Assembly (NCBI RefSeq): GCF_030929615.1 | Contig: NZ_JAVFVU010000014.1 | Location: 124,001-188,000, forward strand | Length of the DNA: 64,000 nt | Origin: Dyadobacter sp. LHD-138 | Lineage (GTDB): Bacteria; Bacteroidota; Bacteroidia; Cytophagales; Spirosomataceae | Reading direction: 5' to 3' | Shown here: positions 54,123 through 63,341 of the stretch, piece by piece | Position numbering within the stretch: position 1 is the stretch's first letter | Layout of the letters: the number at the start of each line of letters is the position of its first letter | Made by a program: the position numbers and the translations under genes | Notes under the pieces: model-generated | Told to the model about the DNA's origin: nothing | Database searches by the model: none | Seen by the model: only the letters and a program-made list of their open reading frames with translations

Positions 54123-54277
54123 ATTGCGGTGCGCTGCACCTTTGGATAATTGCGGATACCGCAGGCCTTCTACAAATATTTTGGTGCTCTGCACCGCTCA
54201 TTATCTGGTGCAGAGCACCAAAATATTTGTAGGAGATGTAACGTTTTTGATCCACAAGGTGCGGAGCACCGTAATAA
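54123..54277. repeat. Palindromic element inside the inositol operon
   Basis: A perfect 26-bp inverted repeat (54170-54195 with 54207-54232; arm begins CTACAAATATTTTGGTGCTC) has an 11-base loop. Imperfect outer arms (54123-54142 with 54258-54277) repeat the GGTGC/GCACC core. It sits between iolJ and iolD. Confidence 0.82.
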
Positions 54278-54318
54278 TTAAATGCTTTGTTATTTTTAAA
54301 TGTAATATTTTAATCAAT

Positions 54319-55260
54319 CTAATTCAAAAACTCATCTGCCTTCCCAACACACCCGAACAATTCAAATTTCTGCAACATAAAACGCTTATATTCTTCCATG
54401 AAAATCTTTCCAGGCGTCGTAGGAGCAAATTCATCCGGATGATCCCGGAAAAATTCCCGGTTCACCATCGTCCATAACAAACGCGTATCGGTGGCAATGT
54501 TTATCTTGCAAATTCCCAATGGAATCGCTCTCAAAATTTCGTCTTCCTGAACCCCTTTGGCATCCGTTTTGAGATTACCGCCGGCCGCGTTGATACGTTT
54601 GACAACTTCGATACTGACGTTGGAACCACCATGCAGGACGAGCGGAAAACCCGGTAACCGTTTTTGTATTTCTTCCAGAATGTGAAATTGCAGACCCTGT
54701 CCGCCGGAAAATTTGTAAGCTCCGTGACTGGTACCGACGGCAATCGCCAGGCTATCGCAACCCGTAGCCTTCACAAAATCGACTACCTGCTGAGGATTGG
54801 TATACGACGAATGTTCGGCGTCGACGGTTAAATCATCTTCAACGCCGGCTAAAACGCCCAGTTCCGCCTCTACACTGATATTTTTGGCATGAGCCTTTTC
54901 AACTACTTCCCTGGTTCTCTGAACATTTTTATCAAAATGATCATGAGAAGCATCAATCATCACTGACGTGTAGCCACCGCTTGCAATCGCATCCCAGATA
55001 TGTTCTTCAACGCCATGGTCGACATGCACGGCAAATACGGTTTTGGGATATAATCTCGATGCCGATTGAATCATCGAAAGCAGCATATCCGCTTTGGCAT
55101 AATCTCTGGCAAACGGCGTTGTCTGAACAATAAAAGGTGCGTTGGCCTCCTGAGCCGCTGCGAATAAGCCATGTATTTCTTCCATGAAAAATACGTTCAC
55201 CGCAGGAATGGCGTAGCGGCCGTAGCATTTTTGAAAGAGTTCTTTGGTTGTTAAAAGCAT
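54319..55260 (-). CDS. iolJ: Class II aldolase, 2-deoxy-5-keto-gluconate-6-phosphate type
   Basis: A 313-residue class II (zinc) aldolase. Zn and catalytic segments are VHVDHGVEEH, DASHDHFDKN, SVEAELGVLAG, GTSHGAYKF and LVLHGGSNVS. The fold is that of fructose-bisphosphate aldolases, but the position in a full iol operon makes DKG-6-phosphate the likely substrate, split into DHAP and malonate semialdehyde (inference from context). The start at ATG 55260 follows the symporter gene by 49 bases. A general FBP aldolase role cannot be ruled out by sequence alone. Confidence 0.85.
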   Translation of the reverse strand: MLLTTKELFQKCYGRYAIPAVNVFFMEEIHGLFAAAQEANAPFIVQTTPFARDYAKADMLLSMIQSASRLYPKTVFAVHVDHGVEEHIWDAIASGGYTSVMIDASHDHFDKNVQRTREVVEKAHAKNISVEAELGVLAGVEDDLTVDAEHSSYTNPQQVVDFVKATGCDSLAIAVGTSHGAYKFSGGQGLQFHILEEIQKRLPGFPLVLHGGSNVSIEVVKRINAAGGNLKTDAKGVQEDEILRAIPLGICKINIATDTRLLWTMVNREFFRDHPDEFAPTTPGKIFMEEYKRFMLQKFELFGCVGKADEFLN

Positions 55261-55309
55261 AATAATTTGGTTGGTAACCGGCCGAGCAAATCATCCAGCC
55301 GGTTTGGTG

Positions 55310-56920
55310 TTACCAGAACACACAATATAAAGCGCCGAGTATGCCACAGATAAGAATAGAACAGATCAGGAATCCGGTACTCACTTTGAACATAGAAGCT
55401 TCGATTTCAAGCCCTTTCGGATTGTTTTTGCTTTTTGGATCAGCGAGCGTGACCAGAACAATAACGGCTATAAGAATCAGGAAAATAATGCCCATACGAT
55501 CCAGAAACGGTATTTCGGAATACCAGAACTTGAATGCCGTTGATAGCGGAATCGTTAACAAAGCCGCAACCAAAGCTGCATTTCCTGTCGTTCTCTTCCA
55601 GAAAAAACCAAGAAAGAAAATCGCGAAAACCCCTGGTGTAATAAAACTTGAATATTCCTGAATAAACTGATAGGCCTGTTCCAAAACCCGAAGTTGTGGT
55701 GCAATGATGGCGGCGATACCCATCGCAACCCAGATTGCAACCCGTCCGACACGAATCAGATGTTTTTCGCTCGCATCCGGTTTGATGTATTCCTTGTAAA
55801 TATCAAGCGTGAAAATCGTTGAAATACTGTTCGCTTTTCCAGCCAGCGAAGCGACAATAGCCGCCGTCAACGCCGCAAAAGCCATTCCTTTTAGTCCCGA
55901 AGGAAGCAGATCCAGTAAAACCGGATAAGCGTGGTCAGGTTTCACAACGCCGTTGGCGTCAAGCATTTCAGTTTGAAACATGCCGTTCTGAAAAAGAACA
56001 TAAGCGGCAATCCCCGGAAGCACCACTATGATTGGAATAATCAGTTTTAAACTGGCTGCGAATAAAATCCCTTTTCTGGCAACAGGCAAACTAGCGCCCA
56101 ATGTGCGTTGAATAATATATTGATTACAACCCCAGTAATTCAGGTTATTCACCCACATGGCCCCGATGATCACGGAAAGTCCCGGCAGATCCTTAAAATA
56201 AGGATTATCCTTCTTCAAAATCATGTGAAAATGCGGTTCCGCCTGCGTTCTCAAAGTGCCGAATGCGCTGAAAACGTTCGGATTCCCAAAGTGTTTGGCA
56301 ACGAGATCCATAGCCAGGTAAGTGGTAACCAGACCGCCCGCGATTAATACAACCACCTGAATTACGTCAGTATAGCCAATCACTTTCATACCGCCAACCG
56401 TGATGATGATGGCAAAAACAGCCAGCGCAGCGATGGCCCACGTAAAGTCTATTCCCGCCGTTACTTCAAGCGCCAAAGCGCCCAGATAAAGAATTGAAGT
56501 CAGGTTAACGAAAACATACAAAAGCAGCCAGAAAATAGCCATTGTTGTAGCAACCACAGGATTATACCGTTGTCTCAAAAACTGAGGCATCGTATAGATC
56601 TTGTTTTTCAAATAAATCGGTACAAAGAAAATAGCGACAACGATCAGCGTGGCGGCCGACATCCATTCATAGGAGGCAATAGCCAGACCGATTGCGAAAC
56701 CAGATCCGGACATACCGATAAAGTGCTCTGCCGAAATATTGGAAGCAATAAGCGATGCTCCGATGGCCCAGAATGTCAAAGAACCTTCTGCTAAAAAGTA
56801 ATCGGTTGAACTCGTTTCCTTGTTTGATTTCTTTTTATAAATCCAAAATCCGTACGAGGAGACAGCAATAAAATAGATGAAAAATACGACGTAATCAAGC
56901 GAATGCAGACCTTGTTTCAT
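55310..56920 (-). CDS. Sodium:solute symporter, probably inositol uptake
   Basis: A 536-residue SSS-family membrane protein with about 13-14 TM helices. The N-terminal TSSTDYFLAEGSLTFWAIGAS and ASNISAEHFIGMSGSGFAIG match the sodium/glucose-inositol symporter family, as does the PVLLDLLPSGLKGMAFAALTAA segment. The family moves sugars, polyols or inositols with Na+. Its location between iolG and iolJ makes myo-inositol or a close relative the likely substrate. It is the only transporter in the locus. Confidence 0.88.
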   Translation of the reverse strand: MKQGLHSLDYVVFFIYFIAVSSYGFWIYKKKSNKETSSTDYFLAEGSLTFWAIGASLIASNISAEHFIGMSGSGFAIGLAIASYEWMSAATLIVVAIFFVPIYLKNKIYTMPQFLRQRYNPVVATTMAIFWLLLYVFVNLTSILYLGALALEVTAGIDFTWAIAALAVFAIIITVGGMKVIGYTDVIQVVVLIAGGLVTTYLAMDLVAKHFGNPNVFSAFGTLRTQAEPHFHMILKKDNPYFKDLPGLSVIIGAMWVNNLNYWGCNQYIIQRTLGASLPVARKGILFAASLKLIIPIIVVLPGIAAYVLFQNGMFQTEMLDANGVVKPDHAYPVLLDLLPSGLKGMAFAALTAAIVASLAGKANSISTIFTLDIYKEYIKPDASEKHLIRVGRVAIWVAMGIAAIIAPQLRVLEQAYQFIQEYSSFITPGVFAIFFLGFFWKRTTGNAALVAALLTIPLSTAFKFWYSEIPFLDRMGIIFLILIAVIVLVTLADPKSKNNPKGLEIEASMFKVSTGFLICSILICGILGALYCVFW

Positions 56921-56945
56921 GGGGTTGTTTTAGGGTATAATCTTC

Positions 56946-57974
56946 TTACACCAATGTATGACTCATAACTTCTTCCAATTTTACGGGCCTTCCTTCCTGC
57001 AAAGATTTCATGGCTGCAATACCAATTGCCGTCGCCATTAATCCGTCGTGGGCGTCCACAGGGGAAGGAGTGTCATTGAGTACACAATTAACGAATGATT
57101 TCAGACAAACCCGGTATGCCGTTTCATATCTTTCAAGGAAAAAATGAAGGGGAAGTGATACATGGCCGCCATTGCTGTCGAAATGTACCAGATTGTCAGC
57201 CGTATTGTTCTCCGCTTTCGCCATACCTTTTGACCCGAAAATTTCCAGTCGCTGATCATAACCATACACGGCTTTACGACTGTTGTCGATCACCCCGATG
57301 GCTCCGTTTTCAAAGGTCAGAACGATAACGGCGGTATCAATATCGCCGAATTCTTTTATTTCAGGGTTAATGAGCGCATCTCCTTTCACAAAAACTTCGG
57401 TCACCTCGCTGCCGACAATGTAGCGCGCCATATCAAAATCATGAATAGACATATCAAGGAAAATTCCCCCGGAAGTCTTCAGGTATTCGATTGGCGGCGG
57501 TCCCGGGTCACGGCTGGTAATGCGCAGGATTTGCGGATCTCCGATTTTATCGTCAGAAACGATGTTACGAACGTTGGAAAAGTTGGTATCGAAGCGACGG
57601 TTAAAACCGAGCATTAATTTTACACCGTTATCGCTTACCGCTTTTTGAGCTGCATAAATGGCATCCAGCGTTACATCCAGCGGTTTTTCGCAAAATACAT
57701 GCTTTTTCTGATTGGCCGCAGCTACCGTGTACGGAACGTGAAATGGCGTAGGAGAACAGATAATCACCGCTTCTACATCCGGGTGATTAATGACGTCAAA
57801 AGCATCTGTGGTAACCGTTTGCACACCCAGATTCTTGGCGAAAGCGTGAGATTCAGGAGAAAGGTCCGAGGCAATAACAACTTCCGCGCCGGGAATGTGG
57901 TGTAGCAGATTGCTGAGGTGTATCTGTCCGATACGTCCCAGTCCAATCACGCCGATTTTGAGTTTCTTTGACAT
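56946..57974 (-). CDS. iolG: Inositol 2-dehydrogenase
   Basis: A 342-residue Gfo/Idh/MocA dehydrogenase. Rossmann motif GVIGLGRIGQIHL is at residues 8-20; the catalytic-type Lys lies in FCEKPLDVTLD near 96. MLGFNRRFD and GGIFLDMSIHDFDMARY are typical of IolG. It oxidises myo-inositol to inosose with NAD, step one of the pathway. No signal peptide is present, unlike the exported homologue at 45792. It is followed by the symporter after 25 bases. Confidence 0.9.
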   Translation of the reverse strand: MSKKLKIGVIGLGRIGQIHLSNLLHHIPGAEVVIASDLSPESHAFAKNLGVQTVTTDAFDVINHPDVEAVIICSPTPFHVPYTVAAANQKKHVFCEKPLDVTLDAIYAAQKAVSDNGVKLMLGFNRRFDTNFSNVRNIVSDDKIGDPQILRITSRDPGPPPIEYLKTSGGIFLDMSIHDFDMARYIVGSEVTEVFVKGDALINPEIKEFGDIDTAVIVLTFENGAIGVIDNSRKAVYGYDQRLEIFGSKGMAKAENNTADNLVHFDSNGGHVSLPLHFFLERYETAYRVCLKSFVNCVLNDTPSPVDAHDGLMATAIGIAAMKSLQEGRPVKLEEVMSHTLV

Positions 57975-57993
57975 GTCTTTTAGGTTTTAGCGG

Positions 57994-58030
57994 TTGGCTA
58001 TTAGCCGCGCGGCGGGCCGCTGTTAGCCAA
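57994..58030. repeat. Hairpin element between iolA and iolG
   Basis: TTGGCTA (57994-58000) and TAGCCAA (58024-58030) flank a GC-rich loop with CCGCGCGGCGG. Further TAGC/GCTAA motifs continue to about 58115 (GGCTAATCCCTAACGG, TAGCTAACAGC), giving a mosaic of related short inverted segments across the 154-base gap. Confidence 0.5.
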
Positions 58031-58128
58031 TCCGAGCTTGGTTTGTTTCTTAATTATTTCGTTACAGTTTGAATGTCCTTATGAGCCGGAAAGGCTAATC
58101 CCTAACGGCTTATAGCTAACAGCTTACA

Positions 58129-59595
58129 TCAGAATTTCCTGTTCCATTCTTTCAGCCAGCGCTCGATCACCACTTTGGTTTGGGTGAAAAATTCGACAGC
58201 GTGGTTTCCTTGCCCGTGCAAGTCTCCGTAAAAACTGTCTTTCCAGCCTGAGAATGGGAATTGGGCAACAGGTGCGGCTACACCGATGTTGATACCAATA
58301 TTTCCGGCTTCGGCTTCGTGACGGAATTTACGCGCGTTTAAACCACTGCTTGTGAAAATACACGCCATGTTTCCATACCTTCCGGAATTGATAAAGCGGA
58401 TTGCTTCTTCGATCGTATTGATGTGGACAAGGCTCAAAACCGGCCCGAAAATCTCGGTCGCTGCCAATTCTCCGTCCAATGGAATATCTTCGATGATGGT
58501 CGGTTCAATAAAGTTTCCGTTTTCAAAACCGGGAACGTTCGCGTTACGGCCATCTACGAGTAATCTTCCGCCTTCGCTCAAACCTTTTTCGATCAGATGG
58601 TTGACACGGTTTTTACTTTCTGCCGTAATCACCGGCCCCATTTGCACGTCACTTTCAAGTCCGTAACCGGTTTTACGGTTTTTGGCAGAAGCAACCAGGC
58701 TTTCGGTAATGTCCTTATGTTCACCCACCGTGATAATGGTAGAAGCAGCCAGACAACGTTGGCCCGCGCAACCGTAAACACTGTCGATAACAATTTGGGT
58801 GGTCATGTCGATATCGGCATCCGGCAGTACAATAACCGGGTTTTTAGCACCGCCTTGCGCTTGAACACGTTTGCCATGCGCTGCACCTTTGGAATACACG
58901 TACTTGGCAACGTTGGAAGAACCCACAAAACTGATTCCTTTGATAACCGGGTGTTCCAAAAGGGCGTCAACCACTTCTCTTCCACCTTGCACCAGATTCA
59001 GTACGCCTTTCGGAAGATCAAGTTTCTCCATCAGCGCGACGATTTTGGTCATTGTCAATGGTACTTTTTCCGAAGGTTTAATGATGTAACTGTTCCCGCA
59101 AGCCAGTGCATAAGGCAAAAACCAGAAAGTGATCATACCCGGAAAGTTGAATGGAGCGATGCTGGCACAGGGGCCAAGCGGCTGGCGGATCATGTATTCA
59201 TCGATGCCTTTCGCGATATCCTCTGAAAACTCACCCTGCATCAAAGCAGGCATTCCACAGGCATTTTCGACGTTTTCGATGGCGCGTACCATTTCAGCTT
59301 TCGCTTCCAGAAAAGTCTTTCCGGACTCAAGCGTAATCGTTTTAGCGATATCGTCGATGTTATCTTCCAGCAAAGTTTTTAGTTTGAAAAGATACTGAAC
59401 GCGTTTTGAGACCGGCGTGCTTCTCCATTCCTGAAACCCTTCGTGTGCAGCCGTAGCGGCGTCAGCAACGTCCCTGGCATTACCTGTCGGAACCTGTGCT
59501 AAAACTTCCTGCGATGCCGGGTTTAAAACATTCGTAAAACTGTCCAAATGACTATCAACCCACTGTCCGTTAATATAATTCTGTAACTTTTCCAT
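58129..59595 (-). CDS. iolA: CoA-acylating (methyl)malonate-semialdehyde dehydrogenase
   Basis: A 488-residue aldehyde dehydrogenase. Hallmarks are [20 protein letters not shown], the NAD-binding [31 protein letters not shown] and the catalytic Cys in [11 protein letters not shown]. MmsA/IolA enzymes convert malonate semialdehyde, released by IolJ, to acetyl-CoA and CO2; the same enzyme also serves valine breakdown with methylmalonate semialdehyde. It is third in the operon. Confidence 0.92.
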   Translation of the reverse strand: MEKLQNYINGQWVDSHLDSFTNVLNPASQEVLAQVPTGNARDVADAATAAHEGFQEWRSTPVSKRVQYLFKLKTLLEDNIDDIAKTITLESGKTFLEAKAEMVRAIENVENACGMPALMQGEFSEDIAKGIDEYMIRQPLGPCASIAPFNFPGMITFWFLPYALACGNSYIIKPSEKVPLTMTKIVALMEKLDLPKGVLNLVQGGREVVDALLEHPVIKGISFVGSSNVAKYVYSKGAAHGKRVQAQGGAKNPVIVLPDADIDMTTQIVIDSVYGCAGQRCLAASTIITVGEHKDITESLVASAKNRKTGYGLESDVQMGPVITAESKNRVNHLIEKGLSEGGRLLVDGRNANVPGFENGNFIEPTIIEDIPLDGELAATEIFGPVLSLVHINTIEEAIRFINSGRYGNMACIFTSSGLNARKFRHEAEAGNIGINIGVAAPVAQFPFSGWKDSFYGDLHGQGNHAVEFFTQTKVVIERWLKEWNRKF

Positions 59596-59606
59596 ATTAT
59601 TGGTTG

Positions 59607-59724
59607 TTAAACGCAGAGTTCAGGGAGTTTTCCGCTGAGTTGCGCTGTTTTTTAATTCATTTAATAGTTAAAAACAAAAAGCTCAGCGTAACTCTGCGCA
59701 AAACTCCCTTACCTCTGCGTTTAA
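59607..59724. repeat. Interrupted inverted repeat between iolC and iolA
   Basis: TTAAACGCAGAG (59607-59618) and CTCTGCGTTTAA (59713-59724) are perfect 12-bp ends. Further inside, AGGGAGTTTT pairs with AAAACTCCCT and GCTGAGTTGCGCTG partly with CTCAGCGTAACTCTGCGC. It fills nearly the whole 130-base gap. Confidence 0.75.
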
Positions 59725-59725
59725 A

Positions 59726-60733
59726 CTAAAATCCGCCTCGGCTTTCTACAAACTCAGTTACTTCTGCATACGTGGGCATGAAGTTGGCGCAGCCTTCTCT
59801 TGTTACGATGATCGCACCGCAGGCATTTCCCATTCTGACGCTTTTAAACAACTCCCATCCATTCAATAGACCGTATGAGAAACCGGCGCAGAACGCGTCT
59901 CCGGCACCTAAGACGTTTAATACTTCGACGGGAAATCCGGGTACTTTCACTTCTTCTTTTCCAGGCTGGAAAATGGAAGCACCGTCTTTTCCACGTTTCA
60001 CCACCAAAGTTTCCACACCCGATTTCAGGATTTCCTGAATGGCCGTATCAATATTTCCGCGGATTTCGGGCGCTGAGATTTGCTGATGTTTTATTAAAAG
60101 CTGTTCTTTATCGGTTAAATAGGTTGCCAGGATTTCTTCTTCTGTACCTACCACAATCGTGAAATTGTTCAAGGCAGCGCGTAACGTCACACCAAAGGCT
60201 CTTGGATCATCCCACTGGTCGGCTCTGAAATCAATATCCAGAAGGGTGGTCAGCTTATTCTTTTTCGCTAATTCCAGCGCATAAAACATCGCAGTCCGGC
60301 TCGGGTCTTTGCTGAAAGCAGTTCCTGAAAATGCCACCGCTTTGAATTTTTCAAATGGAATGGCATTAACATGGTCGATGTTGAGATTGATGTCGGCACA
60401 ATGCTCACGGTAATAAACGAGCGGAAACTTGTCAGGTGGCTCAATACCGAGGATTACAGCCGAACTTCGCGTCCCCTCAATCGTTGGAATAAACGCTGTC
60501 GATATTCCTTCGTCGTTTAAAAAATGTTTGATAAAATTACCCACCTGATCGTTACCGATGCCGGTAAGAATGGCGGTATTAAGTCCAAGTCGCTGTGCTC
60601 CGGTTGCAATGTTCAGCGGACAGCCACCTACAAATGCATTAAAAGCACTTATTTTCTCAAACGGGCTGCCAATATTGGCCGAGTACAGGTCAATGGAGGA
60701 GCGCCCGATGGTTAAGAGGTCATGTTGAGGCAT
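59726..60733 (-). CDS. iolC: 5-dehydro-2-deoxygluconokinase
   Basis: A 335-residue PfkB/ribokinase-family kinase. The N-terminal substrate region is LTIGRSSIDLYSAN and FVGGCPLNIATGAQRLG. The C-terminal catalytic and anion-hole motif is VLGAGDAFCAGFSYGLLNGW, with the base Asp in GAGD. IolC phosphorylates 2-deoxy-5-keto-gluconate at C6 with ATP. It follows iolB by 48 bases. The bacterial IolC-IolJ fusion seen in some Proteobacteria is absent here; the aldolase is separate. Confidence 0.92.
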   Translation of the reverse strand: MPQHDLLTIGRSSIDLYSANIGSPFEKISAFNAFVGGCPLNIATGAQRLGLNTAILTGIGNDQVGNFIKHFLNDEGISTAFIPTIEGTRSSAVILGIEPPDKFPLVYYREHCADINLNIDHVNAIPFEKFKAVAFSGTAFSKDPSRTAMFYALELAKKNKLTTLLDIDFRADQWDDPRAFGVTLRAALNNFTIVVGTEEEILATYLTDKEQLLIKHQQISAPEIRGNIDTAIQEILKSGVETLVVKRGKDGASIFQPGKEEVKVPGFPVEVLNVLGAGDAFCAGFSYGLLNGWELFKSVRMGNACGAIIVTREGCANFMPTYAEVTEFVESRGGF

Positions 60734-60781
60734 TGAATAAATAATTTAGCCGGATTAATCTTAAAATTTGAAGAAACCTTG

Positions 60782-61663
60782 TTACCAGGGAATCTGTTTA
60801 GCATTGTTCATTTCCAGCGTCACAATGGGTAACCGCGGATCCTGACCTTTCCAGGAGCCATAGATCCAGTCGTGGTCAGGGTCAGAGGTGTTGGCCAGTG
60901 ACTGATCACTGCCCGCCAGAAAATTCAGGTAATAAACATTGTAGCCATGTGCCGCCGCGACCGGATGATAACCTTTGGGGACCAAAACAGCCTCGTTATC
61001 ATGCACACGCACGATCTCGTCCAGCGAACGGTCATCGGTATAAACCTGCTGAATGGCATAACCTTGTGGTTTATCGATCTTGTAAAAATAAATTTCTTCA
61101 AGGTTGGCTTCGATCAGATTACCATCGGCGTCCACTTTTCTGTCGTCATGCTTGTGCGCGGGGAAAGAACTCCAGTTGCCTGATGGCGTGTAAACTTCCA
61201 CACAAACGATCTTATGGCAGTCGAATCCCGGTTGAAGCAGACTGTTGATCTGACGGTTTGCATTGTCTCCGCCTCTGAATTCGATGGCAGCTTCCTCGGG
61301 ACGCTTCATGTATGGCGGATGATCTTCGTCGGTGGCCACCCAACAAATAGCAATATCTGTATCAGGCGATTGAGCGGTTAAAACAAATTCGGTATTTCGG
61401 GATAGGTACATCGCGTGGCCAATCCCGCTGAACACATCTTTCCGTCCATTAATAGTTTCCCAGCTTCCTTGGTCGGTTTCGACTTTAAAATTTCCACCTA
61501 AAAGCGTAATGCAGTATTCGTAATCTCCGGTGTTCAGTGTATATTGTTCGTTCAGGTCAAGAACTCTGGCTTCGAAGTTTAAATAAGTCCATCCGGCCTG
61601 GTCGCTGGTCAGGGAATGATAGGTTTTTTGGTTAGGTTTCGGTTTTACCAGAAGGTCGCTCAT
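60782..61663 (-). CDS. iolB: 5-deoxy-glucuronate isomerase
   Basis: A 293-residue double-cupin isomerase. The start is set at ATG 61663 (MSDLLVKPKP); the frame extends to 61717, but that would run through the promoter. Cupin metal-binding segments are SSFPAHKHDDRK and YHPVAAAHGYNVYYLNFLAG. IolB converts 5-deoxy-glucuronate to 2-deoxy-5-keto-gluconate, the substrate of IolC. It is first in the operon, behind a good Bacteroidota promoter. Confidence 0.93.
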   Translation of the reverse strand: MSDLLVKPKPNQKTYHSLTSDQAGWTYLNFEARVLDLNEQYTLNTGDYEYCITLLGGNFKVETDQGSWETINGRKDVFSGIGHAMYLSRNTEFVLTAQSPDTDIAICWVATDEDHPPYMKRPEEAAIEFRGGDNANRQINSLLQPGFDCHKIVCVEVYTPSGNWSSFPAHKHDDRKVDADGNLIEANLEEIYFYKIDKPQGYAIQQVYTDDRSLDEIVRVHDNEAVLVPKGYHPVAAAHGYNVYYLNFLAGSDQSLANTSDPDHDWIYGSWKGQDPRLPIVTLEMNNAKQIPW

Positions 61664-61687
61664 TGTTGCTTTTCTATTACATTTGCA

Positions 61688-61718
61688 CAATGATAGCGTT
61701 GTATAAATTAAATACAAA
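61688..61718 (-). promoter_or_regulatory. Promoter of the inositol operon
   Basis: On the minus strand, TTTG (61715-61718) is followed by exactly 19 bases and TATCATTG (61688-61695), 7 of 8 to TAnnTTTG. It ends 25 bases before the iolB ATG. Confidence 0.75.
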
Positions 61719-61740
61719 GTGTAAATATGTTAATATCGAA

Positions 61741-61754
61741 TGCAAACGTTTGAA
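61741..61754. promoter_or_regulatory. LacI-family operator
   Basis: TGCAAACGTTTGAA has a perfect CAAACGTTTG centre and the central CG typical of LacI/GalR operators. It lies between iolB and the LacI gene, 23 bases upstream of the iolB -33 element and 36 bases before the regulator start, so it could serve both. Confidence 0.75.
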
Positions 61755-61789
61755 AAAATTTTAAATATTTAATTGTAATTATCCTACTC

Positions 61790-62824
61790 ATGAATTCCTC
61801 TCGTCCGGTTACCATTAAAGACATTGCCCGCCGCTTCCGTTGTTCTCCATCCACCGTGTCCAGGGCGCTTAATGATCATCCGGCTATCAATGAAGACACC
61901 AGGAAAAATATTCAGGAATATGCCAAAGAGGTGGGTTATCAGCGTAATGAAGTGTCGCTGAGTTTATTGAATAAAAAGACGGCCACCCTGGGCGTTGTGG
62001 TGCCAACGATCGGGAATTATTATGAAACGGCGGTGATTGAGGGGTTGCACACGGTTTTGCAGCCGTTGGGCTATACGCTTAATATCTGCGTGACGAATGA
62101 AAACTATCTGCTTGAAAAAGAATATCTGTCAAAACTGCTGTCCAACCGAACCGAAGGTATTTTCCTTTCGGTTTCTCAGGAAACCTATGATGCGGGTTAC
62201 TATGAACACCTCGAAAGTGTAATTCAGCGGAAAACACCTTTGATTTTTATAGACCGGGAATATGAGGATTTTGAAACCAGCCGGGCCACGGTGGATGATT
62301 ATCACGGAGCCTTCGCTGCGGTAGAGCATCTGATCACAATTGGTTATAAAAATGTCGCCCATTTAAAAGGTCCGAATGGACTTACAGTCTCCGAGCAGCG
62401 TTTTAAAGGCTATCGCGACTGTCTGAAAAAGTATGATATCGCGATCCGGGAGGAGCTGATTATCAACACCAATTTTCAGGTTGAAAGTGCGATTGTGCCA
62501 ACCAAACGACTCCTGGATCTTGACTCGCCGCCGGATGCAATTTTTGGTGTAAACGATCAGGTTGCGATAGGGGCGATGCGGGTTATCCTGGACCGCGGGT
62601 TGAAAATTCCGGGCGATATTGGCATCGTTGGTTTTGACAATTCACCAATCTCAGCCTACACTTATCCTTCTTTGACCACCATAAGCCGTCCGGGGCGAAA
62701 GATTGGTATGGAGGCTTCGCGGTTATTTTTGAACCAGATCAATGCTTCCGGCGATTTCGCGCATGAGAGTATTGTGTTGCCTTCGGAGTTGATTATCAGG
62801 GAGTCTTCTTTGCGGATTTCATAA
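61790..62824 (+). CDS. LacI family transcriptional regulator of the inositol operon
   Basis: A 344-residue LacI/GalR regulator. The helix-turn-helix is VTIKDIARRFRCSPSTVSRAL (residues 7-27) with hinge region NEVSLSLLNKKT near 54-65. The sugar-binding domain includes GVVVPTIGNYYE, FIDREYEDFETSRATVD and GFDNSPISAYTYPSLTTI. It is divergent from the iol operon and has its likely operator 36 bases upstream. It probably represses the pathway until an inositol-derived ligand binds. Note that classical IolR of Bacillus is DeoR-type, so this is a different kind of control. Confidence 0.9.
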   Translation: MNSSRPVTIKDIARRFRCSPSTVSRALNDHPAINEDTRKNIQEYAKEVGYQRNEVSLSLLNKKTATLGVVVPTIGNYYETAVIEGLHTVLQPLGYTLNICVTNENYLLEKEYLSKLLSNRTEGIFLSVSQETYDAGYYEHLESVIQRKTPLIFIDREYEDFETSRATVDDYHGAFAAVEHLITIGYKNVAHLKGPNGLTVSEQRFKGYRDCLKKYDIAIREELIINTNFQVESAIVPTKRLLDLDSPPDAIFGVNDQVAIGAMRVILDRGLKIPGDIGIVGFDNSPISAYTYPSLTTISRPGRKIGMEASRLFLNQINASGDFAHESIVLPSELIIRESSLRIS

Positions 62825-63290
62825 TATTTGAACAACAGGAGGCTCCGAAGGAGCCGGGAAAGGCGGGTAACCCTGTATTTGCTATAAACAGGGTGCCCCT
62901 AAAGGGGCTGCATCCGTACCGCATTCGTTGCCGTGATTTTATAATCGGTGGGGTTTCCTGCTTGTAGCCATTTATGCTATGATCAATATTTGGTATTGAA
63001 CGAGGATCAGTTTGTTCTACTTATTGCCTAAAGCACGAAACATTCGTTTTTAAGACTCACCTTACTTTGGCGATTTCCGATAACATTGAAATACGAACTA
63101 ATGAGTTAGCATATCACAAACGTCAGGATGAAATCTTGATGATGATTGATGTGGATGCCCTCCCGGCTCATTCGGAGCCTCCTGTTTATAGCACCAATCT
63201 GTCCGTGGCAAATCCTGACTCCGTAGGCGTCTCCTAAATAAACTACAACTTCTGATACTGAATTATATCCCGGACTGGATAATAATTTTA

Positions 63291-63306
63291 TTAATCAAAC
63301 GATTAA
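63291..63306. promoter_or_regulatory. Probable TetR operator
   Basis: TTAATCAAACGATTAA has perfect 6-bp arms around AAAC and lies just upstream of the -33 element of the TetR gene. The first 11 bases recur at the window end. Confidence 0.7.
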
Positions 63307-63310
63307 ATAT

Positions 63311-63341
63311 TTTGATTTAATAAAATTATTAATAACCTTTG
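63311..63341 (+). promoter_or_regulatory. Promoter of the TetR regulator gene
   Basis: TTTG (63311-63314), a 19-base spacer, then AACCTTTG (63334-63341, 7 of 8 to TAnnTTTG). It ends 20 bases before ATG 63362. Confidence 0.7.

Noticed and set aside
62834..63186. Insertion sequence
   Set aside because: Inverted arms are present, but there is no transposase frame inside and no visible target duplication.
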